A DNA stretch of 64,000 nt from Atriophallophorus winterbourni. Its lineage: Eukaryota > Platyhelminthes > Trematoda > Plagiorchiida > Microphallidae. Below, piece after piece: positions 39,061 through 50,100 of this stretch. The notes beneath the pieces are model-generated. The model saw only the letters and a program-made list of their open reading frames with translations, did not search any database and was not told where the DNA came from. The position numbers and the translations under genes were made by a program. The stretch is from NCBI GenBank assembly GCA_013407085.1, contig JACCGJ010020530.1, forward strand, positions 1 through 64,000, written 5' to 3'. Numbering within the stretch: the first letter of the stretch is position 1; each line of letters opens with the position of its first letter.

Positions 39061-39282
39061 TACCGTATTTTTCGGACTTTAAGGCGCACATAGAAACACT
39101 AATTTTTACGAAAAATCGGCAGTGAGCCTTATATTCCGGTGCGCCTTATGTATGAATAGTGTATGTTCAGAGTGTGAACATACACTATTCATACATAAGG
39201 CGCACCGGAATATAAGGCTCACTGCCGATTTATCGTAAAAATTAGTGTTTTATGTGCGCCCTATAGTCCGAAAAATACGGTA
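39061..39282. mobile_element. Palindromic MITE with TA target duplication
   Basis: About 218 bp, almost fully self-complementary: ccgtatttttcggactttaa .. ttgtcc-type ends and an inner arm gcgccttatgtatgaatagt .. actattcatacataaggcgc, pivoting near 39,173. TA flanks both ends, as for Tc1/mariner-type insertions. The termini with ggcgcac and gtccgaaaaatacgg belong to a widespread animal MITE type. It has no coding capacity, and the high arm identity suggests a recent insertion. Confidence 0.8.
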
Positions 39283-39539
39283 CGCGAGATTTTTGATTAT
39301 CGAGCTGAACGTTCAGACACTAAACGAAGAACTTGATCTGATGTCTTGGGTGCATTGCAAGAGTTGCTATCCTCTCTGGTCAGAGTAATACGAACCAACT
39401 TACTGATACACGGGATTTGATATACGAGAAAACCAGTTTTGTCGAGATGGAAACTAGCGATATAAGCTTCGAGTAGTATAGTTGCTGTAGTTCTTGTTGG
39501 CCATTTTCGCAAGCGCATTTTACATGATTAAAAGTCTGA

Positions 39540-39830
39540 TTCGAGAGGAACAAACACATCCGCAGCGCTCACAACAATAGGCAGTACTCGGTCAACCAGC
39601 GTATTTTAAGTTTAGCATCCGAGAGCAGTGCACGCTCTTCGCATGCTTAAATATGAGCCATGGAATTTGGTCTTGTTCATGCTAATTGTCAAACCAGTCT
39701 CTGTATGCAGAAGAGAATCACTGCTTTAGCGACCGAGGCTGCTTTTGAGAAAGAACAGTGATGGCTACGTCGTCGGTAAACAATAGGTCACGGATTAACG
39801 TATCACATACCTCGGTTGAAAAGCTGAACA
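39540..39830 (-). mobile_element. L-D-type LINE fragment with reverse-transcriptase catalytic box
   Basis: The frame DLLFTDDVAITVLSQKQPRS carries the RT catalytic box (usual F/YADD; here FTDD, with Thr replacing Ala), flanked by LINE-typical sequence. 39,580-39,640 matches 35,180-35,270. Confidence 0.6.
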
Positions 39831-39838
39831 GGGGCACA

Positions 39839-39966
39839 AGCAAAGAAATTTGAGTGCAATCGGTTAGAGTAGTTTTTGGGTAACGTTTCACTTCTGACAC
39901 AGAAGCTTCGTCAGACCAAGAGTGATAGTCAGGACAGGGAACATGATTGCACTCAAATTTCTTTGA
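39839..39966. repeat. Inverted repeat around a hammerhead-like motif
   Basis: caaagaaatttgagtgcaat c (39,839-39,859) is exactly complementary to g attgcactcaaatttctttg (39,945-39,965). The motif at 39,876-39,921 sits in the loop. Confidence 0.8.
39876..39921 (-). ncRNA. Hammerhead-like motif
   Basis: Minus strand: TTGGT, CTGACGA (39,914-39,908), an extra A, hairpin GCTTCTG-TGT-CAGAAG, TGAAACG, TTACCCAA. A cousin of 11,430-11,480. The extra base and a G-to-T change next to GAAA make activity doubtful. Confidence 0.5.
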
Positions 39967-39969
39967 GTT

Positions 39970-40625
39970 ATGAATACACAATCATTCCCGAACATATTCC
40001 AATCGAGGGGCACAAGCAGTTCTCGCTACCTTTCTTAAAGGTTTTACTAGAGAAGATAATGTCAAAGGTTAATCGGCCCTTTAGGGAGCTAAAACAAGTT
40101 TCGTAGTAGACTTACTCACCTAACTCAAATAACCGCAGATGTATTGAAAAAGAAAGAAAAATAGATTTGTTTGAACAAATTTTCAGCACACAAATTTCCA
40201 GAATACAATGTACGAACGAAAGATAAAATTTATGGTTTGGTGGAAAATTTTGAATTGGCAGTCAAATGTTTCAATCCGAAACAGATTCAAATTGGTCTAC
40301 CAGCGATAGTAAAAGACAAAATTTCATCAAGCAAGATTTATTCCAATCGTGCGTGTTCAGGATTCATTTAAAATTTCTCCAACCGGCGCAGTAAAAATTC
40401 CACGTACCAAAATATAAAAATGCATCGCATTTAAAGCGTACCGGGCGTAGAATATCCTTGGCTTACATAGAATCATATTTAAAAAAACGAACAACAAAAG
40501 TTTACTGGATGATAGGAAAAAAGGAAATGTGTGGAAAAATTAATTTCAAGCACGGGCGATTAAAAGGACGCGTAAAAAATATTGTGAGCACCGCTTAGTT
40601 CAGAAGTTATAGTTTCTCAATAATG
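39970..40625. other. No gene recognised
   Basis: AT-rich; the open frame at 40,171-40,371 has no motif. Confidence 0.3.
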
Positions 40626-40627
40626 AA

Positions 40628-40826
40628 TGTGCTACGCAGCTAACGCCGCGCTAAATTGATTGACCATCGGAAGTGAGCTGCATGCGAGTACACGCTGGAG
40701 TCCCACTGCTATTTTCCTTCCCCTTATCTGTCTAGGCCTGGGCAACCTGACAGTATCTTAGCTCGCGTGCAGTCTCTGACTGTGCGGCACTTTGCCTGGA
40801 TCAGGCTTCTGATTTCATACATATTC
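40628..40826 (-). repeat. RepA copy
   Basis: Full-length type: gcgctaaattgattgaccat, gtgagctgcatgcgag, cctgggcaacctgacagtat, ggcactttgcctggatcagg, ending in tttcatacata. Confidence 0.85.
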
Positions 40827-40829
40827 AAA

Positions 40830-42650
40830 CCTGAACATCACTATATGATTCTGATTGAATTTTATTATTTGATGGTACTTTTGTTCCCGAAACTTCTTTA
40901 GCGTACATTCGCCTCTGTTTTGAAATCAACAAAGTTAATTTGAAGGTCAAGGTGTCTACCACATTCGATATACATATGAATACAAAACAAGTAGAGTGCT
41001 TGGTGCCTCTGGCAGTCAACTCATCAATTATGGAAACATTTCTACCATACCAGTGCGAGGTGGGCGGATGCTATCTCAAAAAAACGAAACGTGAAAAAAT
41101 AATGTAAAAATGAACGCATTTTCTAATGAACCATTTGAGACAGCTTGCAGTGATTAATCGTTAACAGACGAATGGTGTTCAACCCTTGGTCTGGACAAAG
41201 GGTAACCGAAATGTGAATTCTGTCTACTAGCAAATATTAGGTAGTTTGTTTAACAGTATTTAAAGTTGTTGCCTATAAATAATCGAAAGACTAAGATTAT
41301 TTAGAAAACTGCGTTCTCCTCGAAATGATTAGGCGTGTAACATTGAAATATAGATTGACATCTACAACCGTGCCTAACTTGAGACAACTTCTTAGAGTAG
41401 AGAATTTGAAATGATTTCAAAGTGAAAATAACAAGTTCCAGTGGATTGTCATCATTTACCAGAGCATCGTAGAAAACAAACGATCATAAAATATAAGGCA
41501 GGTGAAAAACTAAAAGACCGCACACGGGTAGAATTAAGTAAGAAGGTAAAAGCTATAATTGTCTTTTGACAAAGATATTTTGAGATTAAAAATCACTGAT
41601 ATTATTATTTCGATCCATTTCTAGAATAAAAGATTGAGATTTAGCTAGTTTGGTGTGGAGTGGGTAGAATCATCGGAGATAGTATTGCTAATAAATCGAT
41701 CACACAACGAAAAGGGTTCTTGCATTATGATTTTCAAGATGTGTTCGTGGGAGATTAAACTGACGCGAGAAATAATTTTGATACGACGTCTTATTATCGC
41801 CGTCTTTTAGAAGAAGCGTGGGAAAAATGCAGGAGAGTATTATAAAAGAAGATGCAAGATACAACCGAAGGTGAAGTGAAGCTTAACGCCAAGAAAGCGA
41901 TGACGAATCGCATAAAATGAGTGTGTGTGTACTTTACTGAGTATCGAATTGTTATGATGAAGCGGATGTTGTAGCAGAGATAATCGTTGCGATCCATCAA
42001 TCGATGTGTTGTTGTTCTTAACTCATCAGAACAAAGCCTGAATGGGTAGAAGTCAAATATCCCGTGTGTATTTATAGAACAACAACAAAATCAATCCGTG
42101 AAGGCACAGATTAGCACCCGAAAAAGTGGGTTCTTAATGAGAATAAAGTGAAAAAACAACTAACTCGTAGTTGAGCGCATAGAGAGACCTGCGGAAGTTC
42201 CTTGTCATGGTTGAGTCAGATGATTTGAATATAGCGAAAAAATGGAGGTTCGGTTCCATGGTTTAACATGACTCACCCAACAAGAATTAAGGTTGAGCCC
42301 AGATCAAATTATCAAAACTGGTAACATCTAGCCAGATACCTGACAAGTTTCTCTTTACTAAGGTGCGTGCATTTGAAGCGGGATCCACAGGATAAATTTG
42401 AGTTCAATACAGCCTCTTCCAAAACTTGGATATTAACTAATTGCTATGTACTGGATTCGTGAGACAGTTGTGCCAGGTGATCAACTAGATGGATCGAGCG
42501 ACCAATTCCACTGAAATGACCAAGCCGAGATCCGTCCTAGAAACTGGACCGGGCCCGTGTTATAAAGTGGAAAACGAAAGGGGTGTGTGAAGTGAGCGGC
42601 CAAAGCATTCCGTGCGGAGTAAGGTCGACAGCATGTTCTGAATAATGGTA
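40830..42650. other. No gene recognised (1.8 kb)
   Basis: Downstream of the HMGR stop. AT-rich, short frames only, no repeat family used here recognised. Confidence 0.35.
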
Positions 42651-42654
42651 TGGC

Positions 42655-42895
42655 ATTAAGCACAAGCCTGATCCAGGCAAGTGCGCACAATCCGAGACTG
42701 CACGTGGGCTAAGATACTGTCAGGTTGCTCACGCCTAGACAGATATGAGGGGGGAATAGAAGTAGAAAAGGTAGTGAGACTCCAGCGTGTTTCAGCATGC
42801 AGCTCACTACCGTTGACCAATCAATTTAGCACGTTAGCCGCACAGCACATAAATGCTGCACGATTGTTACATCGGTGTACAGCTAAGGGTATTAG
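42655..42895 (+). repeat. RepA copy, full-length type
   Basis: aagcctgatccaggcaagtg to ctgcacgattgttacatcgg, including the 9-bp hairpin pair ggtagtgag / ctcactacc. Confidence 0.85.
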
Positions 42896-43296
42896 CGAGG
42901 CGGACGGTTGGTGAGGTCGCCTCACCTACCACTAATCTACTCGTTACCAAGTGATGTTGCACGGTCCTATTGCGGATGTGCGAAGCACATTCGCGATAAG
43001 TGCACATCACAGATGACCCGAGAATGTGATAGTTGGCCATTTCAGCAACCTACGGACTACCCAGCATAGCAATGCCCGTGTGGTTATGATTAGAAATATC
43101 AATCGGAACAGTCGTTGCAGAGGTAACTGTGGAATTATATGCCTATCGTTGGCCTCCTTTGATCGATGTCACACCGTGGAGGTGCGTCTTACGAATATTA
43201 TGCTCTGGAGATGCTACCGACCGGAAGACTGACGTCAGTGCGTTGTTCTAATAGGCGTTGCGTTCCACCAACGGTGAACTTTCCAAGAGATGCAGG

Positions 43297-43520
43297 TATG
43301 CATGAAATCACAAGCCTGATCCCGGCAAACTGTCGCACAGTCATAGACTGCACGTGAGCTAATAGATTGCCAGGTTGCCCATGCCTAGGAACAAGGAAAA
43401 TAACAATAGAAATGTCAATGAGACTTCCGCGTGTATTTGCATGATGCTCACTCCGGGTGGCAAATCAATTTATCAGCGTTAGGTGCACAGCACAAAAGTG
43501 TTGCACGATTGCACAACTGT
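43297..43520 (+). repeat. RepA copy, diverged
   Basis: gtatgcatgaaatcacaagc, gcacgtgagctaatagattg, acttccgcgtgtatttgcat, gcacagcacaaaagtgttgc. It lies about 240 bp beyond the HMGR stop. Confidence 0.8.
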
Positions 43521-43760
43521 GCCACTTCCCAAGAGGTGTGAATTGAGTTGAACATTCAGGAATGTGGGACAACCTCATAAAAGGCTCAGTCCACGAATGA
43601 CGGTCCTAAATCTTCCGCAACACGATGAACGAAGTCAACAAGTACTCAACAAAATTATATGCATCTACTCACAAAACGCCAGTGAGACGTATATAAAATG
43701 ATTAAAAATTCTCAATAAGCCATATCTAGATCGATTGAAAATCAATATCCTTCGGCCATA

Positions 43761-44147
43761 TCACATGATTGGATGAGGTGGTTCCGTCCGTCCAGACGCA
43801 TCGTTCTTGGTCAACAGACCGCCGAAGGTGTGTTGTCCAACCCCATCAGCATCCATCGGTGAACCCCGGTTCAATCGCATGTGAGACGCGACCAAGTCGT
43901 CGGTGTCCAGTGCCGCCATCAGACTGAGTTCTCCGGCCAGTACAGCGCCGGCGATGAGACGAGCCAGATGCTCCGTCGGGCGATCCACGCACAAGTCCAA
44001 CAAGTCGAGACAAGCACGTTGCGCGGGCAGACGAGTCCCCCCTCCGATTGTGCCAACTTCCAAGCAAGGCATGGTGACACTCGCGATCAACGACTGGCAG
44101 TCGTCGGACACGGAGAACTGGGTCAGGCAGGCGGAAGAATCGACAAC
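43761..44147 (-). CDS. HMGR terminal exon (catalytic His, stop)
   Basis: It reads [59 protein letters not shown] and ends HPIM-TGA. The catalytic His is in ASHM. The usual NRSK context of the AMPK-type phosphoserine is NRGSP here, so the serine is shifted by one. The C-terminal tail is longer than in vertebrates. Confidence 0.97.
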   Translation of the reverse strand, partial: VVDSSACLTQFSVSDDCQSLIASVTMPCLEVGTIGGGTRLPAQRACLDLLDLCVDRPTEHLARLIAGAVLAGELSLMAALDTDDLVASHMRLNRGSPMDADGVGQHTFGGLLTKNDASGRTEPPHPIM

Positions 44148-47100
44148 CTGGAATGGCGCGAGGGTGTTTAGAGTCACAATTTTGAAAAGCAGCTAGGAAG
44201 CACGCGACCGGTTTCGTGGTTGCGTACTCGAATCCTATTCTAACTGGGTTAAACCTAAGTTTTTGCAGTAGTGGTGTTTAGTTGAATAAACGAAAGCTAC
44301 CGACCATCATCAACGCGCTCATGTCGCGTACAGTAGTTTTACCGGAACAAGAAGCAGAAAACATCAATGCATTAATACGGCAACAGGCACCAAATCGCCA
44401 ACATACAATATCCCAAATCAAGGAAACAGTGGAAGTTACCTAGTCGACAAAATAGCACGCACAGAATGATGTGCCTACACCTCGAATCAAACAAGTATTC
44501 ATCCAGTGATGCGTGACATCAGCACGACACCTTCCTTCGCCACTCCAATTGACTCAATTTCTTCAAATGGTAAACTGCTCATGCTCATGCGCCTGAAAAT
44601 ATAGTAGAAAACTGGGTCATTTCGGGTAACTCGATGGGCTAAGATCGGACGATTTTGTCCTGCTTAATTTACACCGGATGTGGTCGTTGCTTTCTACTCG
44701 CCTGCAAGGAAATGTTGTTGTAAAAATTCAAAAGCCTAGTATAAAATAAAAATCACATAGGCGTTGATGAGTAAATGTAATCTAACAAGGCACGACAATT
44801 GTTCAGGCTATAAGCTCAAGTATACTTGGGTTCTGAAATCATTGCCAGCATGTTTTGAGATTTTACGGTGACATTTTATCTCAGTGAAGAAGAACTTGCT
44901 CTTGATAAATCACTTTGGAGGCACTGTGTGGAAGGACATCATCAAGTTGGTTCCAAAGGTTGTCATAGCCGGGGTTGGCGGTGAGGATAAGCTCCTACTG
45001 TCTATAAAATGCTTCCATATGGCGCGCGTCTCAAATAGCCTCTGAAAAACCAAGTCCAGCTTCTGGCCTACACGAGTGGCTCCCCGAGCCCGGCGGAACC
45101 GCTTCTACTAACAAGAGAAGGGGCGAGTGCGAGTGACTGGCGCCTGAAAACTAGTTTGAGTCGGGCAGGTGGAGCTTGCTAGTCCGAGAGGGCAGTTCAT
45201 CTAGGGGAAGGAAAACCCGGATTTTAAACCTCCGCTGCCTTGCGGGATACCCGGTCGCAGGAAAGGCTCGGAGGAACAATCCAGAGCAGAGTCCCGTAAG
45301 CGGTTAGCTGGTTCACAGCACCTATTTCCAGCAACTCCATGCTACCCTGTAGGTCGTACTTGGTTGTGCAAATGCTAGAGAAGCTGACTCGAACAAACGC
45401 CGAGTGGTGCTGGGGACGCCAAGAACCTTCATTGAAGCCGACTCATCCTCCAGGAAAAGATAGTCGCACAAAAGTAAAAGTAAGTACATTTGAAAGCTAG
45501 GGACGAGCAGATAATTCTCTCGGTTGTTGAAATTAGATCACACATTCTGTGTGCCTTGGCTAAGAGACTGTCAGGTTGCCCAGGCCTAGAACCTCAACAA
45601 ATGACAACGAGACTCCAGTTTGTTTGCGCATAGAGCTCAGTACCTTTGGTAAATCGATTTAGCACGATCTTATCTAGGCAGTACTTCATTTATGCCCAAT
45701 TGCACATCCTCTCTCCCGTTGCTTCTCGTAAGCTTTTCTAGCAAATGCGGGGAAATATCTGAGCAAGAAACTAGGAACCTACCAAACCGATAACGGTCTA
45801 TGAACCGGGTATTTTCGCCAGGCTTTACTCCCAAAATTGTATAAAAGCACAAGCCTGATCCAGGGAAAGTGCCGCACAGTCAGAGACTGCACGTGGGCTA
45901 ATATACTGTCAGGTTGCCCAGGCCTAGACAGATATGAGGGAGGGAAATAGAAATAGTTCTCACGACAAAGTATTACTAAGAATAATTCAGGTAAGCAATA
46001 AAGCTTCAACTTTCTAGGGAGATTGATTTTCAAGGCGTCTTTCAACAATCCTCGCTCTTCCTTCTCCTTCTCTTAGTAAAATCAGTTCCACCATACTTCA
46101 GAAAGCTGTAAGATCGGGTCCGAAGTTGGTCTTGGTAGCTGGAGGCGATAGGAGACACGTGGAATCGTTTCTCCACTGTCAACCTATGAAATCCACGCGA
46201 TCTTAACAAACGCTGCATCAGCTATGAGTCCACAACCGCCCCAACTGTTGCAACATACCCTGCTGCTTACCTGAGCCAAATCCTGACCGGTCGCAGCGAA
46301 AATACCCGCGACCACATTGGCGGCATGCGCATTGGCGCCCATCATCCCGGGACAACCAGCCATGGCGGATCCTGTCCAATTCTTGGCAGAAGCCAGTCGA
46401 GTCAATCGAGCGGGAGTGGTGTGAAGCACTTGCGCGAGAATGGTGGCTGGCAAGCACGCCTCGGCGAGGACAGATTTGCCGCGGCCGAGGATAGTGTTGA
46501 TGGTGGCGGGCTTCTTGTCGGTGCACATGTTGCCACTGATGGAGATGACCTAGAACGGAGAAACAGACAGGGGAAGTCATGGTCACACGATCGTCATCAT
46601 CACAGACAGCATTACACCGGTGGCACGTACCGAATGCTTAACTGCCACACAACCACGAAAAATAAAATCCGAAAAGATGGGGAAGGGTGGGACTTAAATT
46701 GCTACGGATTCTATAGAAGAGTAAACACAAACAAACTGGGAAGAGGTGCCTACACCTCCAATGGAACATACGTTCAAACAAGTTTCGTGAACGAGTAGAG
46801 CGACATCAGCACGGCAGCTTCCTTGTGACTTTCACTGTCACGCATCATAACAAGCATTTCTCGTCACTCCGCTTGACAACATACAAGGTTAAGCAAACAC
46901 TCCAAGAAGATGCTAAGTGCAAGACCGCCATTGAACACGGTTTCGGGACATATCCTGAAGCGTAACTAGCCATTGCGATATATGATCGCGGGGACACCAG
47001 CCCGGTAGACGCGCTGCGCCAACTTTGGAAAGGTTACTAGTAAGGGTTTTTAACTGCCTATGCCATGTGACGGTTTGGCCACCCCGAGATTTACGCCAAT

Positions 47101-50100
47101 CAGGATGTGGCGACGCAAAAAGAATCCGTTTCGGAAGTCGGTGGTCCGGCATCCGTAAAACGTGACCCAACCAGCGTAACCTATGCAGGTTGATCCGATT
47201 CTTTATATTGACATTACTACCGAACAACTTATTTCGGAGAGCATCGGTGCGTATGCGATTGTAATAGCTAACTCCTAGAATGCTGCGGAGACATCGGTTG
47301 TCACACGATGGATTTGAATCGTCAGGCAAGGAAAACTTGATGTGACGTATACCAGTGAAACCTGTCGTGCCTACGTCGTTTTACCCGCCCGCAACACTTG
47401 ATTGAATGCGAGTTTGATTCGAGGTGTAGGCACCTCATCCCAGAGTGTCTGTGACTAATCTTCTATAGGTTCAGTAGCTTTTAGGTCCCACCGTTCCCCA
47501 TCTTTTTGAGATGTTAAAGTGACACGGGTGTAGGGCACTTGATACCGGTGTAATGCTATTCATGATGATGGTGATTATGCTCGGCTGAAGTGGAGCAAGG
47601 ATGTACATCATACATGAAGGCATTGCGGTCTGAAATATGAGAGGTAATCATCCTCTCATGACGTTTATAAACATTTTTAATCGCTTAGGTCAACGAAAGA
47701 CATGGGAATAGGCTCTTCTGGACGGGGGATTTTTCCCAAAGGATTATCGGGTTGAAACCAACAACAAGCGACCCTCCCGAAAAAGAAAATTTGCTCCATG
47801 GCGTACCGAAATAGAGGGAATGTCGTATCAAACAGCTTGAGGGACGGACTGGCTAGCAAAGCATCGTAAATACGGAAAAAAAGTTGACATGCCTAAACTT
47901 ACTTAGGTTGGAGTACCTGGTGCGGATACAGAATCAGTACATTTTTGTTTACCATATCTAGACTTCGAATTGTGTGGAGATGGGAGCGGTCAGACTCTGA
48001 GATGGCTCCGGTGTCCACGAAGATAATGATGAACTGGCAGGTCTCCAACGTGGTCTTGTTGTTGTGGAAATCTTAAAAAAGCCTCATGGTAGTACCGCTC
48101 CACTACTTGAGTAGAGTTGAAGGAACGTGTGCATAGTCATCCTAACCCAGTGGATGCGCGACTATCAAGGCTAGGGAATCGCGTTTGTCAACCCAGGCAT
48201 TGTTGTATCGTGTTCGTGTGATAATTAAAGAACATTTTTTCTGGGCCTCCATCGGACGATACGTAGATGTAGAGCTTATTTGACAACAGTACGAAAGCAC
48301 AAGCCTGATCCAGGCAAAGTGTCGCACAGTCAGAAACTGCACGTGGGCTAAGATAGTGTCAGGTTGCCCAGGACTAGATAACAGTCATCATCATCATCAT
48401 CATCATCATGAAGCACAAGTATGCCAAGCAATATGAAGCAGGAAAAGCAGATAAGCAAGCACGTAAAAAAGCGAAAGCTGGCAGCGGAATATGCAAAAGC
48501 AGTTTGCTTTTGTAGTTTCACTACATGCGATTTTATGATTTTTGGTTTTGTGTTTATGTTTTTTCACCAATACCGGCTTATAAAATTATGACACATAATA
48601 AAATACACTGCCGCCAGTGACTTCGGTTTGTAGCCATATCTCGTAAGGTTTCCAGCCAACTATTAAGTGGAGCTTTTGAACCCTTCCCAGGCAAACGAAT
48701 TCACCCAACAGACCGTAGCGCTACGGCGAGTTGCTTCATCCTAACACGCCACGTCATGGACTGGCCACCCGATCGTTTATCCCAGCTTTTATCAAACTCT
48801 GCGAATAAGGCGCGGTACGGTAAACGGTGAGGCGGCATTCTTAAAACATGTCCCAACCATCGCAAACGAGCAAGCATCAGTATTTCTATCAGTCTGTGGC
48901 CACCTGGTCCTAACACCCGCTTGCAAATATCCATATTTGTAACGCGATGCTGCAACCGAATGCGAGCAATCCTACGCATACAAAGGGGGTGTCAAAAACA
49001 GAAAGCCGACGGACATCTGCCGCCAGGTGTGGCAGCCATAAAGTAACCAAAAACAACACCGGATCACAAAATTATCGGGGAGACTTACGCGCATTTCCGG
49101 GAAATGACGACACAACTCGTGCAGCGCGGAATCCGTGGCTTTGCTCACCATGTTCATGCCCATGGCGTCACCAGTGCGGGCCGCGAAGCGGATGTGCAAA
49201 TAATGACCGCTCTGTGAAAAAAGCATCGCGCTCAATAGGATGACAGTATCCAGTGTTCGGTGAAGGAAAGTGTGATGTAGCGAATTGCGTGTGTGATTTC
49301 ATTAAATACGCAAGCGGTGGTCTTTGAACAGAATAGAAAGTGGAGTGCGAGTGTAGGGAATAGACAAGCATCGCCCTTTTATCGAGTGTGCTTGTGTAAA
49401 CCCGGTTTGCAAAAAGTGACCTTGTATCAAGGCTTCCTAAATCCAATCCTGCTGTCTCCATCTGATGAGAGCAAGGAGTGCGGCATCCGCAGTGACGCTG
49501 AAGTTCCCGGGATGTGAGTACCTCAAAATAGCCCTTTCTACTTATACACACGGATGTGCAATCGTGCATTACTTGTGTACTGCACAGGTTATTCATTTGC
49601 CAACGGTAATGAGGTGCGTGCGAAAACAGGCTGGAGTTACACTACAATTGCTATTGGCATTTCTCAAAACTGTCCAGCCTGACAGTAAGATAGCTCACGA
49701 GCAGTCTTTGACTGCGTGGCACTTTGCCAGGATCAGGCTTGTGATTTCACATACATACATGAGGCTTGATGTCATTTGCAGGTTCCATGAACGCAGGCAT
49801 CTCAATCCAATATGGACATGCTTTATACTTGTCTTCATGAATATTTTTTATATCCATCTTATCGTCGAAACCGAAATTCAGTCGATCCCCTTTATCGGTG
49901 TAACGTTCTTTTATTGTGATGAAAAAGGATTGCACTGAGATCGTGTTTATCCCCGAAATTCGAATTGCTGCGATCAAAACAGGTGTTTGTATGGCGGATC
50001 GAGAATACCTGACATCAATGCACATAAAACAATGCCAGCGATAAGTAAGCAATGATGATTGGGAGTCATGGATGTGTAATTGTGTATCGGTGCACGGATG

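Noticed and set aside
43881..44196. Plus-strand ORFs of 96-97 codons
   Set aside because: They are antisense shadows of the HMGR terminal exon, whose minus-strand frame has clear homology.
46325..46798. Plus-strand ORF of 157 codons
   Set aside because: Antisense of HMGR exon H and of L-A LINE sequence; no family resemblance.
49168..49596. 142-codon minus-strand ORF
   Set aside because: It overlaps HMGR exon G in another frame and has no motif.
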